Assembly: GCA_900545245.1 (NCBI GenBank)
Contig: UQYV01000046.1
Coordinates: 1-26,536, forward strand
Length of the DNA stretch: 26,536 nt
DNA from: an uncultured Bacteroidales bacterium
GTDB lineage: Bacteria; Bacteroidota; Bacteroidia; Bacteroidales; UBA932
Reading direction: 5' to 3'
Shown here one piece after another: positions 14,812 to 23,168 of the stretch. The position numbers were made by a program, and so were the translations under genes. Each line of letters begins with the position of its first letter. Positions within the stretch are counted from its first letter, which is position 1. A model generated the notes under the pieces. The model was not told the DNA's origin. It saw only the letters and a program-made list of their open reading frames with translations, and did not search any database.

Positions 14812-17328
14812 ATGGAAAACAGTCTGAGTTCGGCCTTTGAGGGGTTGAATCCTGTTCAGAAACAGGCAGTTGAGTGTGTTGAAGGGCCGGTGCTGATAGT
14901 GGCGGGCGCAGGTTCCGGGAAGACGAGAGTCCTTACTTGCCGAATCGCCAATATCCTCAATCTCGGATGTGAGCCGCAGAAGATTCTGGCCTTGACTTTC
15001 ACCAACAAGGCGGCGAAGGAAATGAAGGAGAGAATCGCGCTCATGGTGGGTGCGCGAAAGGCCCGTCGTCTCTATATGGGCACATTTCACTCGATTTTTA
15101 TACGTCTGCTCCGCGATTATGCCGCCGAGATTGGCTACAAACCGGACTTTACGATATATGACACCGACGATTCCATCCGTCTCATAAAGACATGTCTGAA
15201 GGAAATGCAGCTTGACGATAAAGTCTACAAGCCAAAAGACGTACAGTCGCGTATTTCGTATGCGAAGAATAATCTCGTAACTGCCGCGAAATATCGTGAG
15301 AGCCCGAATGCCATTGAGCAGGATCGTCGTCGCAAAATGCCGAGAATCAATGAGATATACACATTGTATTCGCAAAAGTGCCGACAGTCCGGAGTTATGG
15401 ATTTCGACGACGTTCTCCTGAATATGAACATACTCCTCCGCGATTCGCCGAAATCGTATGAGGAAATTGCGGATATGTTCAGATATATCCTCGTCGACGA
15501 GTACCAGGACACGAATATGGCGCAGTACATCATACTCCGGAAACTTTCGGCGTTCCATAAGAATATATGTGTTGTCGGCGACGATTCCCAGTCAATTTAC
15601 GGATTCCGAGGGGCGAGGGTCGAGAACATCCTCAATTTCCAGAAGGATTATCCGGGGTGCAGAATCTTTCGCCTTGAACAGAACTACCGCTCTACGCAGA
15701 CTATCGTGAATGCCGCCAACTCATTGATAGCCAAGAATTCCGCGAGGATTCCGAAGACCTGTTGGTCAAAGGGTGACGAGGGTGAGAAGATTCATCTGAT
15801 CAAGGCATATACGGAGACTGAGGAGGCTATGCTTATCGTGTCTTCGATTATGGCGACGCTGAGGAATGAATCTGCCCAGTATCAGGATTTTGCGATACTA
15901 TACAGGACAAATGCGCAATCCCGTGCCCTGGAGGAGGCGCTTCGCAAGAGGAATGTGCCCTATAAAATATATTCGGGAAATTCGTTCTATGAAAGGGCTG
16001 AGGTTAAGGACGCTATGGCGTATCTCAAACTGACGGTGAACATCAATGACGATGAAAGTTTCAAGCGTATAGTGAACAAGCCGGCCAGAGGTATCGGGGA
16101 CACATCGCTTGCCGCTCTTGCCGCAGCCGCGCACAATCACGAAACGACGCTTTTCAAGGCCGTATATGAGTCTGATCTTGAAAACGACGGACTTAAGCCG
16201 GCTGCAGTTACGAGGCTTCGCGCATTCTGTGACCAAATTGCGAAGAACTCGGTGAGGGCGGCCACCGAAGATGCTTGGACTGTGGCGGATGCCGTGCTGA
16301 AGGACAGCGGTCTTTGGGCTTTTTTCAAGTCTGACGTGTCTGTCGAGGGACAGTCGCGGTTCGCCAATATCGAGGAACTGCTCAACGGCATCAAACTTTT
16401 TATCGAGGAGAGGAATGCAGAGTATGCGGAGGATATGATTGCCGAGGAGAAAATTATGTCGCAGGATGACCTGAATGATGATGACTATCCGATGGTTACG
16501 CTCAGTTCGTACCTTGAGAATATTACTCTGATAAGTGCCGCCGACGTAAGCGATGAGGAGACGGCTAACCGTGTCGGGCTTATGACGGTCCACACATCGA
16601 AGGGCCTTGAGTTTCCGTATGTCTACATCGCCGGAATGGAGGAGAATCTCTTTCCTTCAGGCGGTCTGCTTGCTTCGGAGAGCGATGTGGAGGAAGAACG
16701 GCGTCTGTTCTATGTAGCCGTCACCCGTGCGAAAAAGGAAGTCTCGCTTTCGTTTGCGACCACGCGCATGCGCAACGGAAAGTCCGAATCCAATGCACCG
16801 AGCCGTTTCATAACAGAGATTGACAGGCAATACATTGCCAACCCGATTGACCCGGATGAAGATTCTTCCGATTCCGGAGATGGCGCAGGATGGAGCCGAG
16901 GAAAATCCTTCTGGGGACGTTCCGGAGGTTCTTGGAGCAGCCAGTCCCGCAGTTATGGTGGAGAAACTTCCGGCGGACGGCGACCACGTGAAAGCTATGG
17001 CTCCGGTGGCTCTTCGAATGAATACGGCCGCTCCGGAAAGGTTTACACCGAGGCCCGGAAACCGGATTCACCCGTTCCACCGCGCTCCTCCGTTTCTCCG
17101 ACCCCGTTCCACAAGCCAATGCCACCGAGAGCCTCAGACGCGGACTTTGTACCGACCCCGATTGCAGAACTTCGTGCCGGGCAAAGAATCGAGCATAGCC
17201 GTTTCGGTCTGGGCACAATAAAAAGTCTGACGGGAAATGCGCCTGATCTTAAGGCGATAATTGCTTTCGATGATTACGGGGAGAAGATTCTGCTGCTCCG
17301 TTATGCGAAAATCCGTAAGTTAGAGTAA
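14812..17328 (+). CDS. UvrD/PcrA-type SF1A DNA helicase
   Basis: This 838-residue ATP-dependent 3'-5' helicase acts in nucleotide-excision repair and in clearing proteins or RNA polymerase from DNA. The helicase motifs are all present: NPVQKQAV (Q motif), AGAGSGKT (31-38), LTFTNKAAKEM (Ia), GTFHSIFIRLLR, ILVDEYQDT (II, about 226-234), GDDSQSIYGFRGA (III), LEQNYRST (IV), TVHTSKGLEF (V, about 592-601) and EERRLFYVAVTRAKKE (VI, about 629-644). A linker of about 110 residues rich in Gly, Ser, Arg and Pro follows. It leads to the C-terminal Tudor-like domain (IAELRAGQRIEHSRFGLGTI to the end) seen in PcrA/UvrD. PcrA versus UvrD cannot be decided from sequence alone. A terminator lies 32 bp after the stop. 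Confidence 0.95.
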   Translation: MENSLSSAFEGLNPVQKQAVECVEGPVLIVAGAGSGKTRVLTCRIANILNLGCEPQKILALTFTNKAAKEMKERIALMVGARKARRLYMGTFHSIFIRLLRDYAAEIGYKPDFTIYDTDDSIRLIKTCLKEMQLDDKVYKPKDVQSRISYAKNNLVTAAKYRESPNAIEQDRRRKMPRINEIYTLYSQKCRQSGVMDFDDVLLNMNILLRDSPKSYEEIADMFRYILVDEYQDTNMAQYIILRKLSAFHKNICVVGDDSQSIYGFRGARVENILNFQKDYPGCRIFRLEQNYRSTQTIVNAANSLIAKNSARIPKTCWSKGDEGEKIHLIKAYTETEEAMLIVSSIMATLRNESAQYQDFAILYRTNAQSRALEEALRKRNVPYKIYSGNSFYERAEVKDAMAYLKLTVNINDDESFKRIVNKPARGIGDTSLAALAAAAHNHETTLFKAVYESDLENDGLKPAAVTRLRAFCDQIAKNSVRAATEDAWTVADAVLKDSGLWAFFKSDVSVEGQSRFANIEELLNGIKLFIEERNAEYAEDMIAEEKIMSQDDLNDDDYPMVTLSSYLENITLISAADVSDEETANRVGLMTVHTSKGLEFPYVYIAGMEENLFPSGGLLASESDVEEERRLFYVAVTRAKKEVSLSFATTRMRNGKSESNAPSRFITEIDRQYIANPIDPDEDSSDSGDGAGWSRGKSFWGRSGGSWSSQSRSYGGETSGGRRPRESYGSGGSSNEYGRSGKVYTEARKPDSPVPPRSSVSPTPFHKPMPPRASDADFVPTPIAELRAGQRIEHSRFGLGTIKSLTGNAPDLKAIIAFDDYGEKILLLRYAKIRKLE

Positions 17329-17359
17329 TCGTTCGATACCGGATCTGTTGTTTTAGTCT

Positions 17360-17399
17360 TGCGCTTCTGTTGTTTTATCTGGCGGAAGCGCATTTTTTG
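17360..17399 (+). terminator. Terminator after helicase gene
   Basis: TGCGCTTC (17360-17367) pairs perfectly with GAAGCGCA (17385-17392) across a 17-nt loop and is followed directly by six T. It is a normal rho-independent terminator for the helicase transcript. Confidence 0.8.
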
Positions 17400-17504
17400 T
17401 GTTGTAAGAAACCTTCAAAAATCATTGTTTCAGATGCTTGAATGACCGATGTAAAAATTTATTTTAATGTTGATACTAAAAAACGAACGAAAGTTTTTCT
17501 TTTT

Positions 17505-17539
17505 TTGACAATGCTGCCGGAAAACTTCGCATACATTTG
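17505..17539 (+). promoter_or_regulatory. Promoter of DUF4493/DUF6359 lipoprotein gene
   Basis: TACATTTG (17532-17539) matches the -7 consensus exactly. TTG (17505-17507), after a T-rich run, lies 24 bp upstream, slightly longer than the usual spacing. Transcription from about 17546 would give a leader of about 30 nt before the ATG at 17578. Confidence 0.6.
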
Positions 17540-17577
17540 CGGCGTCCTCAATGTCGGGGATTCAAAATTTGTGAGAT

Positions 17578-18783
17578 ATGCGAAATTCCAATTTTACTGA
17601 TGCCGCCTCGTGCGGAAATATGCTCCGGATTATGAGACGGCCTTTGCCCGTGTGCTCTCTTTGCATCATGCTTCTTTCCGGTATCTCCTGTTCTTTATTC
17701 AGCGTTCCTGACGATTCTGGCGGAGGCTCGCCTTCTGGGGATATGTCGGAACTCAGACTCAGTTTTGACCGGGAGTCCGTGACCGAGACAAAGGCGGTGT
17801 CTGAAAGCATTGACACCAACAGATTCCTTCTTGATCTAAGAAATTCAGCCGGGAAGGTCATCTACAGCGGAGCGTATGGTGACTCTCCTGAAAAGTTTGA
17901 ACTCCCGGCGGACAGCTACACCGTTAGGGCGGTATCTTCTGATTTCAATGTTCCCGCATTCTCGGCGCCGCAGTATGGTGACGAACAGTGTGTGGTAGTT
18001 CCATCAGGCAAGGCGATAGGCGTGAAACTGAACTGTACGATGATGAACTGCGGCATCTGTCTGAAAGTTGCTTCCGGATTCCTGACTCAATATCCCAAGT
18101 CGAGTCTTTTCGTGAAGTCAGACGACGGACGGCTGCCATATTCTTATACAGAACGGCGGATTGCCTATTTCCGGCCTGGGAAAATCAGTCTTCTTATGGC
18201 CGGCGCTGCTGAGACAAAGACGCTCATGACAAAAAATCTCTCAGCCGGAGATGTCCTGAAACTCTCGGTCAATGTCTCTTCCACTTCTGCATCCGGAGGC
18301 CCGTCCGGAGGTGGGCAGGCTTCGGAGCCAAGAGGCATCCGCATAGCAGTGGATACGACAAAAAACTGGATTTCAGGCACATGCACAATAGGGGGCGGGT
18401 CATCATATGGGGGAGGGACATCGGTCGGACAGGGAGATTCTGATGCAGATGCTATGACCATAGCGATGGCGAAGGAAAACATCGGGGAAACTGATGTATG
18501 GATCGGCGGCTACATCGTGGGCGGTGACCTTACTTCTGCCAAGGCTGCGTTCACTCCACCTTTTAAGTCGAGGAGCAACATCCTGCTCGGACCGCGTTCT
18601 TCCGTGACATCCAGAGAAAACTGCCTCTCCGTCCAGCTTGCTGAGGGCGAGGCCCGCGACGAGTTGAATCTGGTGGATAATCCTCAAATGTATGGCAGAC
18701 AGGTGCTTCTCTGCGGGGACATAGTCGGGTCCTACTACGGTATGGTCGGAATAAAGAACATGAGCGACTTTGTAATCAAGTAG
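17578..18783 (+). CDS. DUF4493/DUF6359 domain lipoprotein
   Basis: The 401-residue product has a hydrophobic segment ending in SGISC (Cys38), so it is probably a lipoprotein. In-frame ATGs at 17620 and 17632 would shorten a long N-region. Residues 58-235 follow the DUF4493 pattern: LRLSFD, TNRFLLDLRNSAGKVIYSG, LPADSYTVRAVS, then a longer beta-rich part. A Gly/Ser linker follows. Residues 295-401 fit DUF6359: DVWIGGYIVGG, SNILLGPRSS, CLSVQLAEGEARDELNLVDNP, YGRQVLLCGDIVGSYYGMVGIKN. Both families are known mainly from Bacteroidota cell-surface proteins of unproven function. The gene is monocistronic, and its stop lies one base from the convergent rsmI stop. Confidence 0.85.
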   Translation: MRNSNFTDAASCGNMLRIMRRPLPVCSLCIMLLSGISCSLFSVPDDSGGGSPSGDMSELRLSFDRESVTETKAVSESIDTNRFLLDLRNSAGKVIYSGAYGDSPEKFELPADSYTVRAVSSDFNVPAFSAPQYGDEQCVVVPSGKAIGVKLNCTMMNCGICLKVASGFLTQYPKSSLFVKSDDGRLPYSYTERRIAYFRPGKISLLMAGAAETKTLMTKNLSAGDVLKLSVNVSSTSASGGPSGGGQASEPRGIRIAVDTTKNWISGTCTIGGGSSYGGGTSVGQGDSDADAMTIAMAKENIGETDVWIGGYIVGGDLTSAKAAFTPPFKSRSNILLGPRSSVTSRENCLSVQLAEGEARDELNLVDNPQMYGRQVLLCGDIVGSYYGMVGIKNMSDFVIK

Positions 18784-18784
18784 C

Positions 18785-19510
18785 TCACAGTTCTTCTGAG
18801 CATTCGCCGCTTATCTCTTTTGACAATTTGCGTGACGTATCCTTGCCGGCTACGATTATGACTATTTCTCCTTTGGGCTCATGTTCTCTGTACCAGGCCG
18901 CTGTTTCAGATAGCGTGCCGCGGTGATGTTCTTCGTGGACTTTGGAGATTTCCCTCGCAACGGAGCATAGTCGTTCAGGCCCGAAATACTCCGCGAATTG
19001 GTCGAGTGTTTTGACGAGACGATAGGGGGATTCGTAGAAAATCATTGTCCTGGGTTCTTCCGCGAGTTCCTTCATCTTGGTCTGACGACCTTTCTTGACA
19101 GGTAAGAAACCTTCGAAGCAGAAGCGGTCGCATGGGAATCCTGAACTTACAAGTGCAGGAACGAAGGCTGTCGCTCCGGGAAGCGTGAAGACTACAATGC
19201 CTTCCTCAACGCATGTTCTGACGAGCAGAAAGCCCGGATCGGATATGCCGGGAGTGCCTGCGTCGCTGATTAGGGCGACGTTCAGACCGGCGAGAATCCT
19301 GTCTTTTATGAGTGATGCTGTCTTGTGCTCGTTGAACTTGTGGTGTGACTCGAGACGTCCGTGGATGTCGTAGTGTTTGAGCAGCACCGAACTTGTGCGG
19401 GTGTCCTCGGCAAGTATGAGATCGGCTTCCTTCAGCACGCGGACCGCGCGGAAGGTCATATCTTCAAGGTTTCCGACAGGTGTCGGCACTATGTAGAGTG
19501 TTCCGGCCAT
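18785..19510 (-). CDS. rsmI: RsmI, 16S rRNA 2'-O-ribose C1402 methyltransferase
   Basis: RsmI methylates the ribose of C1402 of 16S rRNA using S-adenosylmethionine. The 241-residue protein has the tetrapyrrole-methylase fold with LYIVPTPVGNLEDMTFRA (5-22), AEDTRTSSVLLKHY, LISDAGTPGISDPG (about 78-91) and FTLPGATAFVPALVSSGFP. It lacks the C-terminal extension of the longer E. coli enzyme. The ATG directly follows the stop of the upstream coiled-coil gene with no spacer, so the two are co-transcribed. Confidence 0.95.
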   Translation of the reverse strand: MAGTLYIVPTPVGNLEDMTFRAVRVLKEADLILAEDTRTSSVLLKHYDIHGRLESHHKFNEHKTASLIKDRILAGLNVALISDAGTPGISDPGFLLVRTCVEEGIVVFTLPGATAFVPALVSSGFPCDRFCFEGFLPVKKGRQTKMKELAEEPRTMIFYESPYRLVKTLDQFAEYFGPERLCSVAREISKVHEEHHRGTLSETAAWYREHEPKGEIVIIVAGKDTSRKLSKEISGECSEEL

Positions 19511-20152
19511 TTATTTCAGCTTCCTCCTCACCGCCATCATAAACCTATAAACAACTTCCGATTCAGTGTTCCATTCCGGATGCCGGTCTTTCAGGTATCT
19601 TATCCCATCCTCGAAGGACGGCATCGCGTTGAGAGCACCGAGCGTGTCCTTGAATGCAATCGGGTCTTCGTGGAAAAGCGTGTTTATAAATAGAATCCTG
19701 TCGTTGAGGGAGATAGCACTCCTGATGTCATTGACTCCCGAGCCTGGCATGTCGGTCCTCCAACTTTCCTTTTCCGCCATCTTGTCCATCACGGCATCTT
19801 TGGCAGGTGCAAGCGCCTCGCCAAGCGGGAGAATTTCAAAGTTGTCATCTATCTTGAAATCAACAACATCCTGCACGCTCTTGATTTCCGGCTCTTTCTT
19901 CTGCTCCTCAGCAGTTTTGTCCTCAGGCAGGTCGTCATCCTCATCAAGCAGTGTCGGCTCAGTGACGTTTTCACACTTTTGTTCAGTCTGATGAGTCTCC
20001 ATGTCCGGCAAATCCTCTTCTTCAGGAGTCTCAGCAATCGTTTCTATGTCGATGTGTTCCACAACCTGGGCTTCCAGCTGCTCTATCTGTCTTTTCAGTG
20101 ATTGTATCTGTGCCAGTATGTCAGTCAAAAACTGAGTATGATTGTTCTCCAT
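19511..20152 (-). CDS. Hypothetical protein with coiled coil and acidic linker
   Basis: The 213-residue product has three parts. Residues 8-33 form a probable coiled coil (LTDILAQIQSLKRQIEQLEAQV). Residues 34-130 are acidic and low in complexity. Residues 140-213 form a compact helical domain (DIRSAISLNDRILFINTLF, LGALNAMPSFEDGIRYL, EVVYRFMMAVRRKL). The C-terminal domain resembles one I associate with conserved Bacteroidota proteins of unknown function. The ATG at 20152 is chosen because the open frame upstream runs antisense through tdk. The gene abuts rsmI with zero spacing and diverges from tdk. Function unknown. Confidence 0.85.
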   Translation of the reverse strand: MENNHTQFLTDILAQIQSLKRQIEQLEAQVVEHIDIETIAETPEEEDLPDMETHQTEQKCENVTEPTLLDEDDDLPEDKTAEEQKKEPEIKSVQDVVDFKIDDNFEILPLGEALAPAKDAVMDKMAEKESWRTDMPGSGVNDIRSAISLNDRILFINTLFHEDPIAFKDTLGALNAMPSFEDGIRYLKDRHPEWNTESEVVYRFMMAVRRKLK

Positions 20153-20175
20153 AACCCGATATTTGATTATATTTG
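20142..20175 (+). promoter_or_regulatory. Promoter of tdk
   Basis: TATATTTG (20168-20175) matches the -7 consensus exactly and TTG (20142-20144) lies 23 bp upstream. Transcription from about 20182 fits the ATG at 20222 and rules out the upstream in-frame ATG at 20102. Confidence 0.65.
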
Positions 20176-20187
20176 CATTGCAAACCG

Positions 20188-20195
20188 CAAAATTA
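20188..20195 (-). promoter_or_regulatory. Possible -7 element for coiled-coil/rsmI operon
   Basis: On the minus strand TAATTTTG fits TAnnTTTG. It lies 36 bp before the ATG at 20152, back to back with the tdk promoter. No clear -33 element is seen. Confidence 0.35.
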
Positions 20196-20221
20196 GACAA
20201 TTTACTCAAATAATCACGGAA

Positions 20222-20791
20222 ATGTTTCTTGAAAAAGCTAAAACCGCAGGTTCGATTGAAGTCATCTGCGGCTCGATGTTCTCGGGCAAGACTGAAGAAC
20301 TCATTAGAAGAATCAGGCGTGCCCAATTCGCCAATCAGAAAATCGCGATGTTTAAACCCTGTATAGATGTCCGCTACTCGGAAGAGGATGTCGTATCCCA
20401 TGACAGTAAGCATATCAGGTCCTTCCCGGTGGATTCTCCGGCGAAGATGTTGGAACTTGCGAAGGGAGCCGATGTTGTCGGGGTGGACGAGGCGCAATTC
20501 TTTGACGGAGAACTCGTTGGAGTGGCTCAGAAACTTGCCGATTCGGGAATCCGGGTGATTATTGCCGGGCTTGACACTGATTTTCTCGGTAATCCCTTCG
20601 GCCCGATGCCGGCGCTGATGGCTGTCGCCGAGGATGTCCAGAAAGTCCATGCCATCTGCGTGAAGTGCGGCAGTCCGGCCCAGTTCTCGCATCGCCTGTC
20701 TAAGAGCAACAGCCTGGTGGAGCTTGGAGAAAAGGATATCTACGAGCCTCTCTGCCGCCACTGCTACAACCTGGCGGTTTCGGCAGAATAG
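20222..20791 (+). CDS. tdk: Thymidine kinase, type II
   Basis: Tdk phosphorylates thymidine to dTMP with ATP in pyrimidine salvage. The 189-residue protein has the P-loop GSMFSGKT (17-24), the segment VVGVDEAQFFD (about 86-96) with the catalytic Glu, AGLDTDFLGNPFGPM and the lasso/zinc motif with Cys146, Cys149, Cys178 and Cys181 (CVKC and CRHC). All key residues are present. The start at 20222 matches the family N-terminus (GSIEVICGSMFSGK) and lies downstream of a good promoter. Confidence 0.97.
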   Translation: MFLEKAKTAGSIEVICGSMFSGKTEELIRRIRRAQFANQKIAMFKPCIDVRYSEEDVVSHDSKHIRSFPVDSPAKMLELAKGADVVGVDEAQFFDGELVGVAQKLADSGIRVIIAGLDTDFLGNPFGPMPALMAVAEDVQKVHAICVKCGSPAQFSHRLSKSNSLVELGEKDIYEPLCRHCYNLAVSAE

Positions 20792-20858
20792 TACGCCTTG
20801 AATAAGGGATATTATTGAAAAACAATTAGTTATAGATAGTTACATAATTATTTTCGTC

Positions 20859-22088
20859 ATGAAAAAAGCATTTCTTATTTTACTTGTTGCGGTGTTACTC
20901 CCGCTCTCAAGTGTCTCGGCGCGTGAAAAGGTCAAGGATTCCGGCACGAACTATGTTCGCGAAGCTCTTCAGAAGGTGGTGGATGAGGGCATTCTCCCGG
21001 GAGCAATCAGCGTTCTCTACAGTGACGGCGTCCAGGAAACTTGTTGTATCGGCTATGCAGACGTTGAGGCAAAGAGGCCGATTCGTACCGACAATGTTTT
21101 CATGCAGTGCTCGCAAACCAAGGGCTTCTGCGGAGTGACTATGGCGAAGCTCGTCGAGGAGGGAAAGGTCAGTCTTGACGACCCGGTGTCAAAGTATCTG
21201 CCGGAATTCGCCACGCTTTGGATTAAGGAAACGCAGACGGATAGCACGATTGTTCTGAAGAAAGCACACAATGTCCTCACAATCAGGATGGTGCTTAACC
21301 ATACAGGCGGTTTCCCCTTTGAGTGCAGCGCAAAGCGCCGTGACGTGCGTGGCGGAGGCTGGTCAGGCGGCGGTCCGCTTCGTCAGATTGCATCGGTGGC
21401 TGCCGAGAGTCCGATACTGTTCGAGCCGGGCACACAGGTGAAATATTCGAACACGGGCATAGACATCGCAGCTGCGGTTATTGAGGTTGTGACCGGGATG
21501 AAGTGGGAGCAGTATCTGAAAAAGACGGTTCTTGATCCGCTCGGAATGAAATCGACATGGTTCTGGCCTACGGACAAACAGCTTAAGACCCAGATAGAGA
21601 TGTATGAAGTCTATAAAGACGCTCCTGCAAAGCATCTTGTTGAAAGCACATGGCAGCAGCGCCCGTACAATGACTCTCATGTCTTTGCTTCCGCAGGTGC
21701 GGGACTATGGACCACTGTGGATGATCAGTTGAAGTTCTATAAGATGCTTATGAACCTCGGAGTTGGTGACAACGGCGTGCGGATTCTTAAGGAAGAGACG
21801 GTGAAGTCGATTCTTGCGGTGAGCACTCGTCCAGAGGGTATGGAAGGCTATTCTCTCGGACTTACAGCTCCGGTGCGGGATAGTGAGGATGCATGGTTCG
21901 GCCACGGCGGTGCATTTGGTACGAATTGTATGGTGAACTGGCACAAGAAGCAACTGAACCTTTGGGTTGTGCAGCTATCCGTTGTGTCTCAGGACTGGAA
22001 GCCGCTTCTCTGGAAGGCGCAGAGGGAATTCTTCAAATCTCAGATAGACAATTCTTCCGCCGAAGCCTACACGGGAAGAACGAAGTAA
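20859..22088 (+). CDS. Secreted serine hydrolase, class C beta-lactamase fold
   Basis: The 409-residue product has a cleavable signal peptide (MKKAFLILLVAVLLPLSSVSA, cut after about residue 21). The catalytic SxxK motif is SQTK (Ser85, Lys88). The second motif is KYSNTG with the Tyr-x-Asn pattern near residue 196. The third is GHGG near residue 349, in place of KTG. The segment VLTIRMVLNHTGGFP is also typical of this family. Enzymes with this fold include esterases, D-alanyl peptidases and true AmpC enzymes. The HGG variant favours an esterase or peptidase, and the substrate is unknown. It acts in the periplasm. Its 3' end converges with the pseudouridine synthase gene, 12 bp apart. Confidence 0.88.
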   Translation: MKKAFLILLVAVLLPLSSVSAREKVKDSGTNYVREALQKVVDEGILPGAISVLYSDGVQETCCIGYADVEAKRPIRTDNVFMQCSQTKGFCGVTMAKLVEEGKVSLDDPVSKYLPEFATLWIKETQTDSTIVLKKAHNVLTIRMVLNHTGGFPFECSAKRRDVRGGGWSGGGPLRQIASVAAESPILFEPGTQVKYSNTGIDIAAAVIEVVTGMKWEQYLKKTVLDPLGMKSTWFWPTDKQLKTQIEMYEVYKDAPAKHLVESTWQQRPYNDSHVFASAGAGLWTTVDDQLKFYKMLMNLGVGDNGVRILKEETVKSILAVSTRPEGMEGYSLGLTAPVRDSEDAWFGHGGAFGTNCMVNWHKKQLNLWVVQLSVVSQDWKPLLWKAQREFFKSQIDNSSAEAYTGRTK

Positions 22089-22100
22089 TATTTATGTTTC

Positions 22101-22874
22101 TCAGGACATCTCAATGTCCGGCCAAGATACTGGAACGGGGGCGGTTACAACCACCTCCGTTTTCTTTACCGGATGGATGAAGCTGACACTGCGTGAGTGG
22201 AGGCAGATGCCACCGTCGGCATTGGAACGTGGTGCGCCGTACTTCAAGTCGCCTTTGATGACGCAGCCGATGTTTGCGAGTTGGCAGCGTATCTGGTGAT
22301 GGCGACCTGTAAGTAGTTGAACTTCAATTAGAAAATATCTTTGGGAATGCCCTGCCAGACGATAGCGCAGACGTGCCAGCTTGGCGTCTGGCCGCGGCGC
22401 TTTTCCCCAATCCTGCCCTGAACAGTCTTCTGCGACAGGGCCGGTGCTGTCATTCCCCGACACCTTGCATATATATGATTTGTTCTGTTTCTCGTTGCGA
22501 ACCATCCAATCCGTGAGTTCGCCCTCTGCGGGACTTGGTTCCGCGCACGAGAGCGCCCAATAGGTCTTGTGGATACTGCCGTCCCGGAACATCGCGGTCA
22601 GCCGTTCGAGCGCCTTGGATGTTTTCGCGAGTATGACAATGCCGCTGACAGGTCTGTCAAGACGGTGCGGAACGCCGACGAAAACCTGTCCGGGCTTAGC
22701 GTCCCTTTGAGCTATGAACGCCTTGTAGGCCTCGCTTATCGGTTCGTCGCCGGTCTTGTCACCCTGCACGATTTCTCCGCATTTCTTGTTGACAATCAGC
22801 ATATGGTTGTCCTCATATAGTATCCTTGATTTCAGGTCTTCGTACTCTGGCGTGCTCAATTCTCTGTAAATCAT
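22101..22874 (-). CDS. RluA-family pseudouridine synthase
   Basis: The 257-residue protein converts uridine to pseudouridine in rRNA or tRNA. It has the RluA signature HRLDRPVSG with catalytic Asp73, preceded by YEDNHMLIVNKKCGEIVQGD. LLTGRHHQIRCQLANIGCVIKGDLKYG lies near the C-terminal part of the catalytic domain. There is no N-terminal S4 domain, so it is a short RluA-type enzyme. The exact target is unknown. An 18-residue N-terminal extension precedes the catalytic fold. Confidence 0.92.
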   Translation of the reverse strand: MIYRELSTPEYEDLKSRILYEDNHMLIVNKKCGEIVQGDKTGDEPISEAYKAFIAQRDAKPGQVFVGVPHRLDRPVSGIVILAKTSKALERLTAMFRDGSIHKTYWALSCAEPSPAEGELTDWMVRNEKQNKSYICKVSGNDSTGPVAEDCSGQDWGKAPRPDAKLARLRYRLAGHSQRYFLIEVQLLTGRHHQIRCQLANIGCVIKGDLKYGAPRSNADGGICLHSRSVSFIHPVKKTEVVVTAPVPVSWPDIEMS

Positions 22875-22994
22875 ATATATAACTCTATCTCTGTTTTTCG
22901 TTTCTCCACGTGTGTCTCCGGAGTTTTCATTCCCCTGTTGAACTTTACGAATCCGGGGATATGTACTATTTTTATGTCATGTCCTGACGGACGG

Positions 22995-23002
22995 CAAAAT
23001 TA
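22995..23002 (-). promoter_or_regulatory. -7 element for the pseudouridine synthase gene
   Basis: On the minus strand TAATTTTG fits TAnnTTTG. Transcription from near 22988 would give a leader of about 114 nt before the ATG at 22874. The -33 region is only weakly matched. Confidence 0.4.
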
Positions 23003-23041
23003 CAAATTGTCATTAAATATTGCGAAAATATTCTAAAAAAC

Positions 23042-23054
23042 TGACAAAATGTCA
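23042..23054. repeat. Perfect inverted repeat TGACA-N3-TGTCA
   Basis: TGACA (23042-23046) and TGTCA (23050-23054) are separated by AAA, a layout common for dimeric repressors or activators. It lies about 40 bp upstream of the minus-strand -7 element and 122 bp upstream of the dnaK start. It does not resemble CIRCE (TTAGCACTC-N9-GAGTGCTAA), which is absent here. Confidence 0.4.
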
Positions 23055-23143
23055 CGATAAATGAGGCTACGTCATGGTGGCACAAGTTTCGTTTATTCCA
23101 CTTGCGTCGTCCGAAAGGCACGAGCCCGAGGACGTTGAAGATT

Positions 23144-23168
23144 TAAGTTTGATAATAAAAATAGGAGA
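23144..23168 (+). promoter_or_regulatory. dnaK -7 element and ribosome-binding site
   Basis: TAAGTTTG (23144-23151) matches TAnnTTTG exactly. AGGAGA (23163-23168), 7 bp before the ATG at 23176, is an unusually clear Shine-Dalgarno site for this phylum and fixes the start. The predicted leader is about 18 nt. No standard -33 element is seen, so a heat-shock-specific factor may be needed; that is inference. Confidence 0.5.

Noticed and set aside
14773..15558. 261-codon minus-strand open frame across the helicase start
   Set aside because: It is antisense to the conserved helicase motifs and crosses the promoter region, with no recognisable protein features.
20153..20761. N-terminal extension of the minus-strand coiled-coil protein by about 200 residues
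   Set aside because: The extension runs antisense through the tdk coding region and reads as non-protein-like sequence. The ATG at 20152 with the coiled coil is the natural start.
22104..22119. Hairpin GGACAT-CTCA-ATGTCC between the convergent hydrolase and pseudouridine synthase genes
   Set aside because: The stem is only 6 bp, lies within the 3' coding end of the pseudouridine synthase and has no T-run, so a terminator call is not supported.
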